Shown: positions 1 to 9,732, counted from the first letter of the stretch. The stretch: 14,039 bases of DNA from Solimicrobium sp040544425 (GCA_040544425.1 JBEONO010000042.1:1-14039); one strand, 5' to 3'. Program-made: numbers and translations. The notes: generated from the sequence alone by a model not told the origin.

Positions 1-10
1 ATTTTATGCT

Positions 11-61
11 TTGGCAGGAAAAATCCGTCCTGTTTAATGAAGGGCGGAATCCGCCTGCCAA
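11..61. repeat. Imperfect inverted repeat (hairpin) abutting the truncated transposase
   Basis: Bases 11-31 pair with 41-61 around a 9-nt loop; the outer eight pairs (TTGGCAGG / CCTGCCAA) are perfect and about 16 of 21 positions match overall. The right arm contains a smaller palindrome, GGCGGA-A-TCCGCC (43-55). The hairpin sits exactly where the N-terminal coding part of the transposase should be. It could be the end of another small mobile element, a terminator-like stem, or a deletion scar. No T-run follows, so a simple terminator is unlikely. Confidence 0.5.
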
Positions 62-70
62 AAATTCGCC

Positions 71-1537
71 TTGGACTCGCTATTGCAACAGAACCTTTCA
101 TCCAAGCCCTGCCGTGAACGCGATCTGGTCATTGCCATGGTTGCCTCGCGCATCATCGCTCCCGCCACGAAATTAGCCACCACGCGCCTCTGGCATCACA
201 GCACCCTAGGCCAGGATTTCGGTGTCGTTGACGCGACCGAAGATGATTTGTATGAGGCGATGGATTGGCTCCTTGCCGGGCAAGATCGCATCCAAAAGAA
301 ATTGGCGGGTCGCCACTTGTGCGAGGATGGCTTGGTGCTCTACGATCTCTCGTCGAGTTACATGGAAGGTGAGCATTGCCCTTTGGCGAAGATCGGGTAT
401 AGCCGCGATGAAAAGCGCGGCACCCTGCAGGTCAATTACGGTTTGATGACCAACGATCGCGGTTGTCCTGTTGCGATTTCGGTATTTGATGGCAATACCT
501 CCGATAGCACTACGTTTTTACCGCAGGTAAAAATGCTGCGCGATCAGTTTGGCCTACGCGCCATGGTGATGGTGGGTGATCGCGGCATGATCTCCAATAA
601 AGCGATTAATGAGATGCGTCAGGACACGGATGTTGACTGGGTGACGGCATTAAAAACGGCATCGATACGCACCTTGATTGAGCAAAAACATTTGCAGTTG
701 GATTTGTTCGACGAACGCAATTTACTAGAAATCACCTCTCCCGATTTCCCGGGCGAACGCTTGGTCGCTTGCCGCAATCTTGAATTAGCCAAACGTCGTG
801 CACACACACGGGAAGCCTTGCTACTCGCGACCGAAGATGAGTTACAGAAAATCAAAGTGCGCGTCGCCAATGGCAAGCTTGCTGGCAAAGATAAAATAGG
901 ACTGGCGGTAGGTAAAGTGGTGAATCAACGCAAGATGGCAAAACACTTTGCATTGACCATCACAGAGGATAACTTCTGCTTTATTCGCCTCGTAGCCCAC
1001 ATCGCGGCAGAAGCCGCCTTAGATGGCCTCTACATCATTCGCACCTCGGTCAACGCCGAGCGCATGGATAGCGAAACCTGTGTCCGCACCTACAAATCCC
1101 TAGCGCAAGTGGAGCGCGCATTTCGCTCACTCAAGACCATGGATTTGAAAGTACGGCCGATTCATCATCGCCTGGAAAACCGCGTTCGCGCCCACATTTT
1201 TTTATGCATGCTGGCGTACTACGTCGAATGGCACATGCGCGAAGCTTGGCGTGAACTGATGTTCGCCGACGAGGATCAAGCAGCAAAACAAGTGCGCGAT
1301 CCAGTGGCAACGGCAAAACGCTCCACGGCAGCACTCAAAAAAGTACACAGCCGCGCCTTGGAAGACGGCACTCCTACGCACAGCTTCAAAACCCTGATGG
1401 AAGAACTGGCCACGATCACCAGAAACACTTGCAGCACTCCCGGCAATACTGAGCACAACCCAACTTTCGAGATCATCACTGCATCTACCGCAAAACAAAA
1501 ACGTGCCTTGGAATTGATTGACAACATACAAATGTAG
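71..1537 (+). pseudogene. IS1634/IS4-type DDE transposase, 5'-truncated
   Basis: This DDE transposase would cut and paste an insertion sequence. The 488-residue open frame carries the full catalytic core: Asp92 in YDLSSSY, Asp170 in VMVGDRG, and Glu348 in the IS4-type Y-x2-R/Q-x3-E-x6-K block (YKSLAQVERAFRSLK, 341-355). The C-terminal end looks intact (AKQKRALELI). Family members are usually about 550-600 residues, with some 100 residues before the CRERDLV-type segment. Here that segment is already at residues 14-20 and only a TTG can start the frame. A stop at 38-40 closes the frame upstream, so the N-terminal domain is missing and the product is probably inactive. The 3' flank holds the 14-bp palindrome ACCTCAATTGAGGT (1550-1563), which may belong to the element. 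The family call is from motif memory; the truncation is seen directly. Confidence 0.82.
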
Positions 1538-1549
1538 ACAGAACGTGGA

Positions 1550-1563
1550 ACCTCAATTGAGGT
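1550..1563. repeat. 14-bp perfect palindrome downstream of the IS1634-type transposase
   Basis: ACCTCAATTGAGGT is its own reverse complement and begins 13 bases after the transposase stop. It may be part of the element's right end or a short attenuator-like site. No matching copy was seen at the left end of the window. Confidence 0.4.
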
Positions 1564-1608
1564 GCTGCTCATAGGAGAAATGTGCTGTTTTTTGTAAAGA
1601 ACTTCAGC

Positions 1609-1923
1609 TTAAATAAAGGGAGCGATGTCTTCACAGTGTTCGCAGAACTTCAAAACATCAAATTCCTCGATTGACTCCGGCGAGTGATTCTGTCGATTCA
1701 CACCCGTGACCAGCGTAGGACCAAATTCGACATAAGGCGCACCCACCAAACGCATGGGCTCGTCCACAACACTTTCTTGACGCCGACGTGACGATAGCTG
1801 ACCGCGCTTGTTGCTGATCACCCCCGCGATCCCCAATTCAACACAACTTCGCTTAAGTCGCTTCACTTGGCGGACTCTAAGCGTCAAGCGTTCCGCTACC
1901 GTCTGCTGATTCAGCTTCCCCAC
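1609..1923 (-). pseudogene. ISNCY/IS1202-like transposase, N-terminal remnant
   Basis: The first ~70 residues look like the N-terminal helix-turn-helix of an ISNCY (IS1202-group) transposase: QQTVAERLTLRVRQVKRLKR (6-25), then a basic segment (SNKRGQLSSRRR) and YVEFGPTL (64-71), which in full proteins leads into the catalytic domain. After GPTL the similarity stops and the frame runs on with unrelated residues to a stop at 104, so the whole DDE catalytic domain is gone. The start is a GTG directly after an in-frame open stretch, and the usual first residues also seem to be missing. The outer end of the element, with its direct repeats, lies just upstream at 1950-1991. Family assignment is from motif recall and moderately sure; that it is a non-functional remnant is well supported by length. 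Confidence 0.6.
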
Positions 1924-1949
1924 AAAAAATTGCGCCCCCTTCCAAAAAA

Positions 1950-1991
1950 GGGGACACTACTACTTTGTACAGAGGGGACATTACTACTTTG
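1950..1991. repeat. Two 18-bp direct repeats marking the ISNCY-like element end
   Basis: GGGGACACTACTACTTTG (1950-1967) and GGGGACATTACTACTTTG (1974-1991) differ at one base and start 24 bases apart. Read on the minus strand they give CAAAGTAGTAATGTCCCC, a form I recall from the ends of IS1202/ISNCY elements that carry repeated transposase-binding sites. They lie between the transposase remnant and the broken response-regulator gene, so they place the insertion boundary near 1992-1998. Confidence 0.7.
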
Positions 1992-2072
1992 GACTAACAG
2001 TGAGCAGTTTGATGTTGATGGCTTGGTTGTCCACCACCAAAATGCGTGCGGTCAAAATTTCTTGCTCTGTAA

Positions 2073-2076
<4 letters not shown>
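1984..2076 (-). pseudogene. Response regulator gene cut off by IS insertion (receiver N-terminus only)
   Basis: A 30-codon frame starts with an ATG whose last two bases plus the next base form the stop of the hybrid kinase (ATGA, 2073-2076). It encodes MITEQEIL followed by ARILVVDNQAINIKLL, the first beta strand and acidic pocket of a receiver domain. The similarity ends at about residue 26, exactly where the ISNCY-like repeats begin, and a stop codon from the IS follows at 1984-1986. What is left lacks the phosphoacceptor Asp and any output domain. Receivers starting this way in light-sensing operons often lead into HD-GYP or GGDEF/EAL output domains, but the lost part is not in this window, so the output type is unknown. 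Confidence 0.8.
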
Positions 2077-4132
<2,056 letters not shown>

Positions 4133-4133
<1 letters not shown>

Positions 4134-4630
4134 TAGCGTTCCAGCGTTTGCGCGGTAGGCAGCACGGCACTGCCCAGCCAGTATTTCAGCAACGTTTGCA
4201 GCACCGCAAGATGCTCACCGTGGCTCACCGGCTTGACGTGGTAAGCGTTGGCACCGTGGCCGTAGCAAAAATCCACATCGCGCGGATTGGCAGAGGTGCT
4301 CAAGACCACCAATGGAATGGCGTGGAGCGTGGGGTCTGCGTATATTTGCTCCAGTGCATATCTGCCATCACCGTGCGGGGTATTAAGGTCCAGCAGCACC
4401 AGCGCGACTTGTGCTCTGGCCTGGCCAGCCGTGCCCCGTAGCAGCCGCAGGCAGTCATCGCCCGTGAGTGCCCGCCGTATTTCGTGTTGGATACCGGCCA
4501 GCCTCGCAGCGGTGAGCAAGGTGTCAAAGTCTTCGTCCGAGTCTTCCACCACCAACACTGGGTGCGCCCCCCGCAGGCGGCTCACCGGCGCAACATGGGC
4601 GGCGGCTTGCAATGATGCGGTGCCGTTCAT
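4133..4630 (-). CDS. Single-domain response regulator, Rcp1-type, partner of the bacteriophytochrome
   Basis: A stand-alone receiver of 165 residues with no output domain, as in the Rcp1-type regulators encoded next to phytochrome kinases. It has VLVVED with acidic Glu29-Asp30, phosphoacceptor Asp81 in VLLDLNTP, Thr112 in LSTSA and Lys133 in HVKP. I chose the ATG at 4630 rather than one 14 codons upstream because it forms an ATGA overlap with the bphP stop and begins before any receiver-like sequence. The stop is in a TAATG overlap with the hybrid kinase. By position and type it should take phosphate from His575 of BphP. It cannot regulate DNA directly, so it must act through another protein, possibly the next-door hybrid kinase (inference). 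Confidence 0.92.
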
Positions 4631-7038
4631 AGAGGGGCCTTGTGTGTTCCGGGTAAAGTGAAATAGAAGCAACTGCCCTGGCCCACGGTGGATTCCAGCC
4701 AGATCGCACCGCCATGGCGCTGCACCACTTTTTGCACCACGGTCAGGCCCGCCCCCATGCCGCCGCCAAATTCGTCGCGCCCATGCAGGCGCTTGAACAT
4801 GCGAAAGACTTGGTCAAAGTGCCGCTCCTCAATGCCGATGCCGTCGTCGCGCACACCGTAAATGATGTGTCCTGTGGCTTCTTTGGGCGCGTTTTGGCGC
4901 GCTAATTCCTCGTCTGGGGCGATATAAATCAATTCCACCAGCGGCTGCGCGTGCAAGTTGTACTTGATGGCGTTACTGACCAGGTTGCTGAAAATCTCAC
5001 GCACCCGCACCGGGTTGCATTCAATGGTGGGCAAGGGCCTGGGAATGCTGATGCGGCAAGTGTTGTCATCCTTGCGCACGCCAATCATCTCCAGTGCGTC
5101 TTCCACCAGATCGTTCAGGTTGACCGACTCGAACTCTAGGTTGGTGCGGCCCACCCGCGAGAAGTGCAGCAGCGAGTTGAGCAGGCTGTCCATACGCAGA
5201 GTCAGGCGCATCAGGCTGTCCAAACGCTGCCGGTCTTGTTCCGTCATGGTTTGGGTGTTCTCCAGCAGCTGGTGGGCATAGCGGTGGATGCCGCGCAACG
5301 GTTCTTTGAGGTCATGCGAGGCAACGTAGGCAAACGCGTCCAGCTCTTCGTTGCTGGCGGTCAGGTCAACGTTTTGCTCGGACAGCTTTACCGTTTGCGA
5401 AATCACCAGTTCCATCACCAGTTGGCGAAGGCGCAGCGCAGATTCAACTTCCAACGTACTCCAGGGCAAGGAGCGCTCACGCACTGACTCAATGAACAGC
5501 TCAAACGAGCGCCGCGGTGTGAGGCGCATGCCGTTGGGGCCGGCCACCTGCGGCTTGTCAGCCGGGTTGCCAGCCCAAGTGATGGTTTGCTGCGTTTGGG
5601 GTCTGAACCACAGAATAAGGTCACGCCGCAGCCTTGACACGCGCACCGCAATCACACCACTTGCAACATCGGCGATTGCCCGCCCGCCGGTGTAATCGCT
5701 AGCCAGGTTGTCGGTGACATAGGCCGGGCGTTCGCTGGAATCAAAGTCGGGCCGGGCGTTGAGCCATTCAGCCAGCGCGTCGAGCTGCTCTACCGTGGGG
5801 GTAATGCCCGCGCACCACCAGCGGTCTCGGTGGTAGAGCGCAGCGCCGTGGGCATCCATGGCATCCAAGAGTGACGGCTCGTGGTCAGACAGGGCCAGCA
5901 AATCGCCTTCGCGCGCGGCCTTGGCAATGAGTTCTTGGTGCACCAACTCGACCTTGGCGCGGTAGTCGAGTTGCTCAATCCGCTCGGTTGCCTTGAGCTG
6001 CAGCGAGACCACTTGTGACAACAGTTCGCAGGCTGCGCGCAACGCGTGCCCAAAGTGCGTGGGCGTCATGTGGTGGCCGGCAATCATGGCCCACAGCTTG
6101 CCTTCAATCAAAATTGGCATGGTGAGCGATGCCGCCACGCCGATGTTGGCCAAATATTCGGTGTACATGACCGAGGCACCGCGCAGCGCGCAATACGTCA
6201 TGTTCAGCGGCTGGCCTGTGTCGGGGTTGGCCAGCGGCACCATTTCAACCAGTGGCCCGGCCGCGTTGGGCAAGGGCCGAATCCAGATGCGCTGGTAAAG
6301 GTCGCGGGCGGGTTTGGGTATGTCGGCTTCTGGGAAGTGCAAACCCAGCCACGCGGGCAAGTCACCGCGCTTGCTTTCAGCTATCACTTCACCGTGATAG
6401 TCCGGGTGAAACCGGTACACCATGACCCGGTCCAGGCCAGCGATGGTGCGCACTTCATCGGCTACTTGCTGGCAAAAAGCGCCCAGCCCCACCGCCGATT
6501 GAAGGCGGCTGACGGCCTTGGTGACACGGTTGAAAAAGTCGCCGTCAGCCACGCTGGCGGTGCGGCCGGTGGCTTCGAATTCGAGCAACAAAACGCCATC
6601 TAGGGTGTGCGCGCAAACATCAAGTGCTTGTGCATGGGATGCATTTGGTACGTTTGATGCATCCATCGTGAAGGCGTAGACCGCGTTGCGCTCCAGCGCC
6701 TCGTGCGCCAGCAGGTTGCGCAGCCGCTGCAGGTGGATTGCACCAATCACCTGTTCCACTGACGCACCCAACAGGGCCTGCGCATCAACACCCAAAAACT
6801 CTAGTGCATTTTCGCTGATTTGCACAATAGTCATGTCGGCCAGGCGCACCGCTATCAGCACGCCATGCGCTTGAATGCAGCCCGGCGTTTGCACCGGTTC
6901 ACTCTCGCAGGTGGTCAGGCTGGTGCCATGGCGTTTGATGCTGTAGGGGCCTTTGGCCCAGTGCACGCCGCCTGCGGCGGGAAAATCGTCCGCAGTTGGT
7001 AAGTCAGTGGGTTGGGCGTTAGGCAGATTGGAGGTCAT
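4627..7038 (-). CDS. bphP: Bacteriophytochrome histidine kinase (biliverdin photoreceptor)
   Basis: A soluble red/far-red photoreceptor kinase of 803 residues. The PAS domain carries Cys44 in CESEPVQTPG, the usual thioether site for biliverdin. GAF (about 165-350) has DRVMVYRF (Tyr208), PEADIP (Asp239, the PxSDIP-type motif) and GHHMTP (His322-His323). PHY (about 360-545) has the tongue with WAG (488-490) and PRRSF (508-512). HisKA has His575 in SHDLKEPLR. The ATPase domain has Asn689, DDGIGI (731-736) and a slightly altered glycine box, GGGMGAGL (758-765). Unusually, the conserved GAF His (His260 of DrBphP and Cph1, in an H-x-x-YL context) is Tyr292 here (MYTEYL). The start overlaps the bphO stop by 20 bp and the stop is in an ATGA overlap with the response regulator. 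No strong Shine-Dalgarno is visible, which fits translational coupling. Confidence 0.96.
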   Translation of the reverse strand: MTSNLPNAQPTDLPTADDFPAAGGVHWAKGPYSIKRHGTSLTTCESEPVQTPGCIQAHGVLIAVRLADMTIVQISENALEFLGVDAQALLGASVEQVIGAIHLQRLRNLLAHEALERNAVYAFTMDASNVPNASHAQALDVCAHTLDGVLLLEFEATGRTASVADGDFFNRVTKAVSRLQSAVGLGAFCQQVADEVRTIAGLDRVMVYRFHPDYHGEVIAESKRGDLPAWLGLHFPEADIPKPARDLYQRIWIRPLPNAAGPLVEMVPLANPDTGQPLNMTYCALRGASVMYTEYLANIGVAASLTMPILIEGKLWAMIAGHHMTPTHFGHALRAACELLSQVVSLQLKATERIEQLDYRAKVELVHQELIAKAAREGDLLALSDHEPSLLDAMDAHGAALYHRDRWWCAGITPTVEQLDALAEWLNARPDFDSSERPAYVTDNLASDYTGGRAIADVASGVIAVRVSRLRRDLILWFRPQTQQTITWAGNPADKPQVAGPNGMRLTPRRSFELFIESVRERSLPWSTLEVESALRLRQLVMELVISQTVKLSEQNVDLTASNEELDAFAYVASHDLKEPLRGIHRYAHQLLENTQTMTEQDRQRLDSLMRLTLRMDSLLNSLLHFSRVGRTNLEFESVNLNDLVEDALEMIGVRKDDNTCRISIPRPLPTIECNPVRVREIFSNLVSNAIKYNLHAQPLVELIYIAPDEELARQNAPKEATGHIIYGVRDDGIGIEERHFDQVFRMFKRLHGRDEFGGGMGAGLTVVQKVVQRHGGAIWLESTVGQGSCFYFTLPGTHKAPL

Positions 7039-7654
7039 GGTGGGCTGTCGTGGATGTCTGTGCGTTGGAAAGAGAAGTTGGAAACAGCCAGTGGGTCAGG
7101 GTTTCAAAGGTGCGGTTGGCGCCCGCAACGATCGCCGCGTGGCGGCTTTCATCGGCGTGCAGATCGGCATGATTCGACAGCATGGTGCAAAAAGCCTTCC
7201 AGTTGGAGCCAGTTTGTGCGCCGTAGCCATCAAAAAACGCGCCGCCTGATTCAGGTGTCAGGCCCAGCTGGGTTTGCAGTTGCCGCGTGATGATGCGCCC
7301 GCCCAGAGTGGCACCCTCAATCACATAGAGGCAGCCCAAAAGATCCTCTGGGGTGGTCAGGACCGGCAGGTTGGTGCAGCGGGGAGTTGCAGCCAACTCT
7401 GCAGAACTTCTGCCCAACGCCAACAAATCTAGCGTCAGACGTGGGGTCTTTTGTCGGGCGGTGTAGTCAAACGCCAGCGACCGCCAGTGCGGTGAGACCA
7501 TTAGTTGGGATTCTAGCGGTGCGTAAAAGCTGAAGAAGCGGCTCACAAACTGGCTATAGCTACTGAGCGACAAGTCATCGTTCATCAACGGCAACTGGTC
7601 TTCCAATGCGGTATGGCAGGCGCTGGTCGCCAATTTCAGACGTTTCAATATCAT
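7019..7654 (-). CDS. bphO: Biliverdin-forming heme oxygenase
   Basis: This opens heme to biliverdin IXalpha, the chromophore that the next gene's photoreceptor needs. The 211-residue length is normal for bacterial BphO/HmuO-type enzymes. His14 (SACHTALE) is in the place of the proximal heme ligand; EGATLGGR (113-120) and GYGAQTG (143-149) match the family's conserved EGxTLGGR and glycine-rich distal-helix segments. The protein is all soluble. It is the first gene of the photoreceptor operon; its stop lies inside the first codons of bphP. A weak ribosome site (TAAAGGT, 7666-7672) lies 11 bases upstream of the ATG. No promoter stands out in the short gap behind vapC, so transcription may start within or before the vapBC pair. 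Confidence 0.92.
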   Translation of the reverse strand: MILKRLKLATSACHTALEDQLPLMNDDLSLSSYSQFVSRFFSFYAPLESQLMVSPHWRSLAFDYTARQKTPRLTLDLLALGRSSAELAATPRCTNLPVLTTPEDLLGCLYVIEGATLGGRIITRQLQTQLGLTPESGGAFFDGYGAQTGSNWKAFCTMLSNHADLHADESRHAAIVAGANRTFETLTHWLFPTSLSNAQTSTTAHHDLQSA

Positions 7655-7692
7655 GAATAACCATTACCTTTACGGGACCCATGCATTGAGCG

Positions 7693-7720
7693 GAGAGGAA
7701 ATTTAGCAGCGAGGAAATTT
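7693..7720. repeat. GAGGAAATTT tandem repeat; left copy of a 12-bp direct repeat flanking vapBC
   Basis: GAGAGGAAATTT at 7693-7704 is followed by GAGGAAATTT at 7711-7720. The exact 12-mer recurs at 8253-8264 on the other side of the vapBC pair. The repeat overlaps the last codons of the broken vapC frame. It could be a scar of recombination, a cassette boundary, or chance in AT-rich sequence. Confidence 0.5.
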
Positions 7721-7975
7721 AAACCAGCTTACCAAAGTATTGCACAGTAAATCAATAACCACAATGCAACTTTCATTGCCGTTGATCCAAAATTGAGTTT
7801 GACTCAATGCCAAGCCTTTCTTGATTTGTGCCAGTTCCTGCTTATTGCGGCAACCCTGCGCTAATTCGATATAGGTCACAGCGGAAATCCGCCACGGAAG
7901 TAATGTTTGCAAACGCGCCGCCGCGCCAGCATGACCACGTGTCATCCAAATGAGCACATCCGTATCAATCAGCAT
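7703..7975 (-). pseudogene. VapC-like PIN-domain toxin, C-terminally degraded
   Basis: The first ~60 residues read as a VapC-type PIN ribonuclease: MLIDTDVLIW with acidic Asp4/Asp6, then ISAVTYIELAQG with Glu37 and RNKQELAQIKKGLAL. From about residue 62 the sequence no longer fits. It lacks the ADALIAATA-like segment with the third catalytic Asp and the terminal GN-x-KHF block, and it stops at 90 residues against about 130 normally. In another frame near 7725-7740 a short VQYFGKL-like string resembles the lost end, so an internal deletion plus frameshift is likely. The start lies 3 bases after the vapB stop, a typical antitoxin-toxin layout. The product is expected to be inactive as a nuclease. 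It is on the same strand as bphO, 48 bases upstream. Confidence 0.75.
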
Positions 7976-7978
7976 GCG

Positions 7979-8221
7979 TTAATCCTTGCTGTGATGCCGG
8001 GGTGCACGTGACTGCCGGGCATACGTTTCCACATCGGTCAGATCATCCCGATCCTGCCACAGTCCAAATAAAGGATTGTCGCTGACAGACGCCGTGCTGG
8101 CGGCTTCGGGTTCTTCTTCAATACGCACCGTCACGCGGGAATGCGCCGCAACAGGTAAGCGCGCGCGCCAGGCTGCGGGTAGGTCATTCAATGCAACATG
8201 TTCAATCACAACGGTAGTCAT
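7979..8221 (-). CDS. VapB-like antitoxin
   Basis: An 80-residue protein whose start, MTTVVIEHVALNDLPAAWRARL, and RVTVRIEEE resemble the beta-strand DNA-binding part of antitoxins found before PIN toxins in Betaproteobacteria. The C-terminal half (NPLFGLWQDRDDLTDVETYARQSRAPR) is the usual toxin-binding tail with an xxGxWxDRxDxxDV pattern. It comes before vapC with a 3-bp gap. A good ribosome site (AAAGGA on the minus strand, 8227-8232) lies 5 bases before the ATG. Such antitoxins bind the toxin and repress their own promoter. Since the toxin looks broken, this antitoxin may now be an orphan. Confidence 0.78.
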   Translation of the reverse strand: MTTVVIEHVALNDLPAAWRARLPVAAHSRVTVRIEEEPEAASTASVSDNPLFGLWQDRDDLTDVETYARQSRAPRHHSKD

Positions 8222-8252
8222 AAAAATCCTTTCTTAGCTGCATGTGTTCAGT

Positions 8253-8264
8253 GAGAGGAAATTT
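8253..8264. repeat. Right copy of the GAGAGGAAATTT direct repeat flanking vapBC
   Basis: Exact 12-base match to 7693-7704, in the same orientation, 560 bases apart, so that the vapB and broken vapC genes lie between the copies. Confidence 0.5.
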
Positions 8265-8467
8265 CAGGATAATTCAGGAACACTTCTAAAAAGTGTCGGT
8301 CAGTGTATACGAAATTTTCGTTCTCAAGCATCAATTTAGCCTATTGATCTTGATGTTGAAGACAATGGACAATTGGATATTATTTCTTGCGGTTTTGCCA
8401 AAAAAAAGACAGTTTTGTTGTGCGCAGAAGAAATTTCGGTGGATTTTGACGCTATTTTAATAAAAAC

Positions 8468-8496
8468 TTGTCATATAAATCGCGTAGCGCTATTAT
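8468..8496 (+). promoter_or_regulatory. Predicted sigma70 promoter of parAB with embedded palindrome
   Basis: TTGTCA (8468-8473) and TATTAT (8491-8496) are each one base from the sigma70 consensus and are separated by exactly 17 bases. The 8-bp palindrome TAGCGCTA (8485-8492) sits in the spacer and runs into the -10 element, and ATCGCG occurs on both sides (8479-8484 and 8495-8500). This is the right place for an operator used by the DNA-binding N-terminus of a type Ia ParA to repress its own operon. The promoter match is seen in sequence; the operator role is inferred. Confidence 0.6.
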
Positions 8497-8553
8497 CGCG
8501 ACAACACTCTATTTTGTGTTCTCTCAACCAAATAGCGAAATTTAAAGGAAAAA

Positions 8554-9732
8554 ATGAGCAATATATTAACTCCGGTTAAAGACGACCTGCAAAAACTGAC
8601 AATCAGCGATCTCACTTTGATTGCAGAGCGTGCGAGTGACGTTTTAGCGCAAGTTCATACTATCATGGCCAGACCTAATCCAATGAAGTCGGCTCCAGTT
8701 TTTACAAGCGCCTATATTGCAGATTTAATTAAAGTCGATAAGAAACAAATTCGCTATCTAGCTGAGAAGCACAATCTTCCGACAGGAAAGAAAATTCCTG
8801 GGAGCAAATTCCATGAATACACACTCAGAGAAGTCATGGACTGGGGAGCTGAGCTCGGTAAATTTCCCAAGCGACCTGCAGATAAGTTGGGGAAGGCAAT
8901 TGCAACGGTTAACTACAAAGGTGGTGTCGCGAAAACGTCAACTACAGTAGCTTTAGCTCAGGGATTGGCATTGCGGAATCAGAAGGTACTAATTATAGAT
9001 TGCGATGGCCAGGGAACCGCCACTCAGCTGCTGGGTATTAATCCCGAACAAAACGTCACAAATGAACAAACTATCATGCCGTGTATATATGGAGAACAGC
9101 CAGATCTTCGTTACGCGGTGCAGCAATCCTACTGGGAAAATTTGTCGATAATTCCTGCCTCATCGGGAATACTGGCCGCTGAGTTTGCATTGCCAGGGCG
9201 AGCGATGAAAACGCGTGGTTTTGAGTTTTGGAATGTCTTGAATAAGGGAATTAATTCCTTACGAGAAGAATTTGACGTGATCCTATTTGACACTTCCCCT
9301 TCATTATCCCACCTAACGATAAATTCTATGTTGGCGGCTGACGCCCTGCTCATGCCCTGCCCTCCCGACGCGTTAGATTTTGCATCTTCCGCCCAATTTT
9401 GGGGGTTATTTGCCGAACTGGCCGAATCATTGCCTGGTGTCGCAGAGAACAAAACATACGATTTTATGACTGTTGTTTACACCAAAGTTCAAAGCAATGA
9501 CGCAGCGCGCCTGGTAAAAACATGGATGGAAAAAGCATATGGATCGCACATCAATGGAATTGAGATCCCCGAATCCACGGCTGCGAAAATGGCTACGGCC
9601 CAACTGAAGACAATATATGACCTAGCAAGACCGGATGGATCATTGGATGCATATAAACGGTATAAAGATCCAGTGGATAGATTGGCCGACTATGTTTTGG
9701 ACAAAGTTGCAGTGACATGGAGATCAAAATAA
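8554..9732 (+). CDS. parA: ParA-type partition ATPase with N-terminal DNA-binding extension (type Ia)
   Basis: A 392-residue ATPase that would move plasmid copies apart together with ParB. Residues about 1-110 form an extension with a predicted helix-turn-helix (SAYIADLIKVDKKQIRYLAE, 52-71), as in P1/type Ia ParA proteins that also repress their own operon. The ATPase core has the deviant Walker A KGGVAKTS (122-129) with the signature Lys122, the A' motif IIDCDGQGTAT (Asp149, Asp151) and Walker B VILFDTSPS (Asp246). A clear ribosome site, AAAGGA, ends a few bases before the ATG. The stop overlaps the parB start (TAATG). Codons are AT-rich compared with the phytochrome genes, which suggests a separate origin for this block. 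Confidence 0.95.
   Translation: MSNILTPVKDDLQKLTISDLTLIAERASDVLAQVHTIMARPNPMKSAPVFTSAYIADLIKVDKKQIRYLAEKHNLPTGKKIPGSKFHEYTLREVMDWGAELGKFPKRPADKLGKAIATVNYKGGVAKTSTTVALAQGLALRNQKVLIIDCDGQGTATQLLGINPEQNVTNEQTIMPCIYGEQPDLRYAVQQSYWENLSIIPASSGILAAEFALPGRAMKTRGFEFWNVLNKGINSLREEFDVILFDTSPSLSHLTINSMLAADALLMPCPPDALDFASSAQFWGLFAELAESLPGVAENKTYDFMTVVYTKVQSNDAARLVKTWMEKAYGSHINGIEIPESTAAKMATAQLKTIYDLARPDGSLDAYKRYKDPVDRLADYVLDKVAVTWRSK

Larger units (their letters stand above)
8222..8553. other. AT-rich intergenic region between divergent vapB and parA
   Basis: 332 bases without a convincing gene. It holds the vapB ribosome site, the right copy of the GAGAGGAAATTT repeat (8253-8264), an inverted repeat ACACTT-CTAAA-AAGTGT (8280-8296), an odd palindrome ACGAAA-T-TTTCGT (8309-8321), and the parA promoter and ribosome site. 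The composition drops sharply in GC from the phytochrome side. A 68-codon TTG-started frame from 8373 overlaps the promoter and the parA start and is not called. I see no iterons or DnaA-box cluster. Confidence 0.7.

Noticed and set aside
1..1995. Composite transposon carrying the phytochrome operon
   Set aside because: Both transposase genes are truncated and no matching IS copy is seen on the other side of the operon within the window.
4631..4672. Upstream ATG extending the response regulator by 14 codons
   Set aside because: The extension lies inside the bphP coding region; the internal ATG makes an ATGA overlap with the bphP stop, the pattern repeated in this operon.
8280..8321. Small inverted repeats ACACTT/AAGTGT and ACGAAA/TTTCGT as terminator or iterons
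   Set aside because: The arms are short, there is only one copy of each, and no U-run follows; chance is likely in AT-rich sequence.
8373..8579. 68-codon frame before parA
   Set aside because: It needs a TTG start, contains the parA promoter and ribosome site, overlaps the parA start, and shows no recognisable domain.
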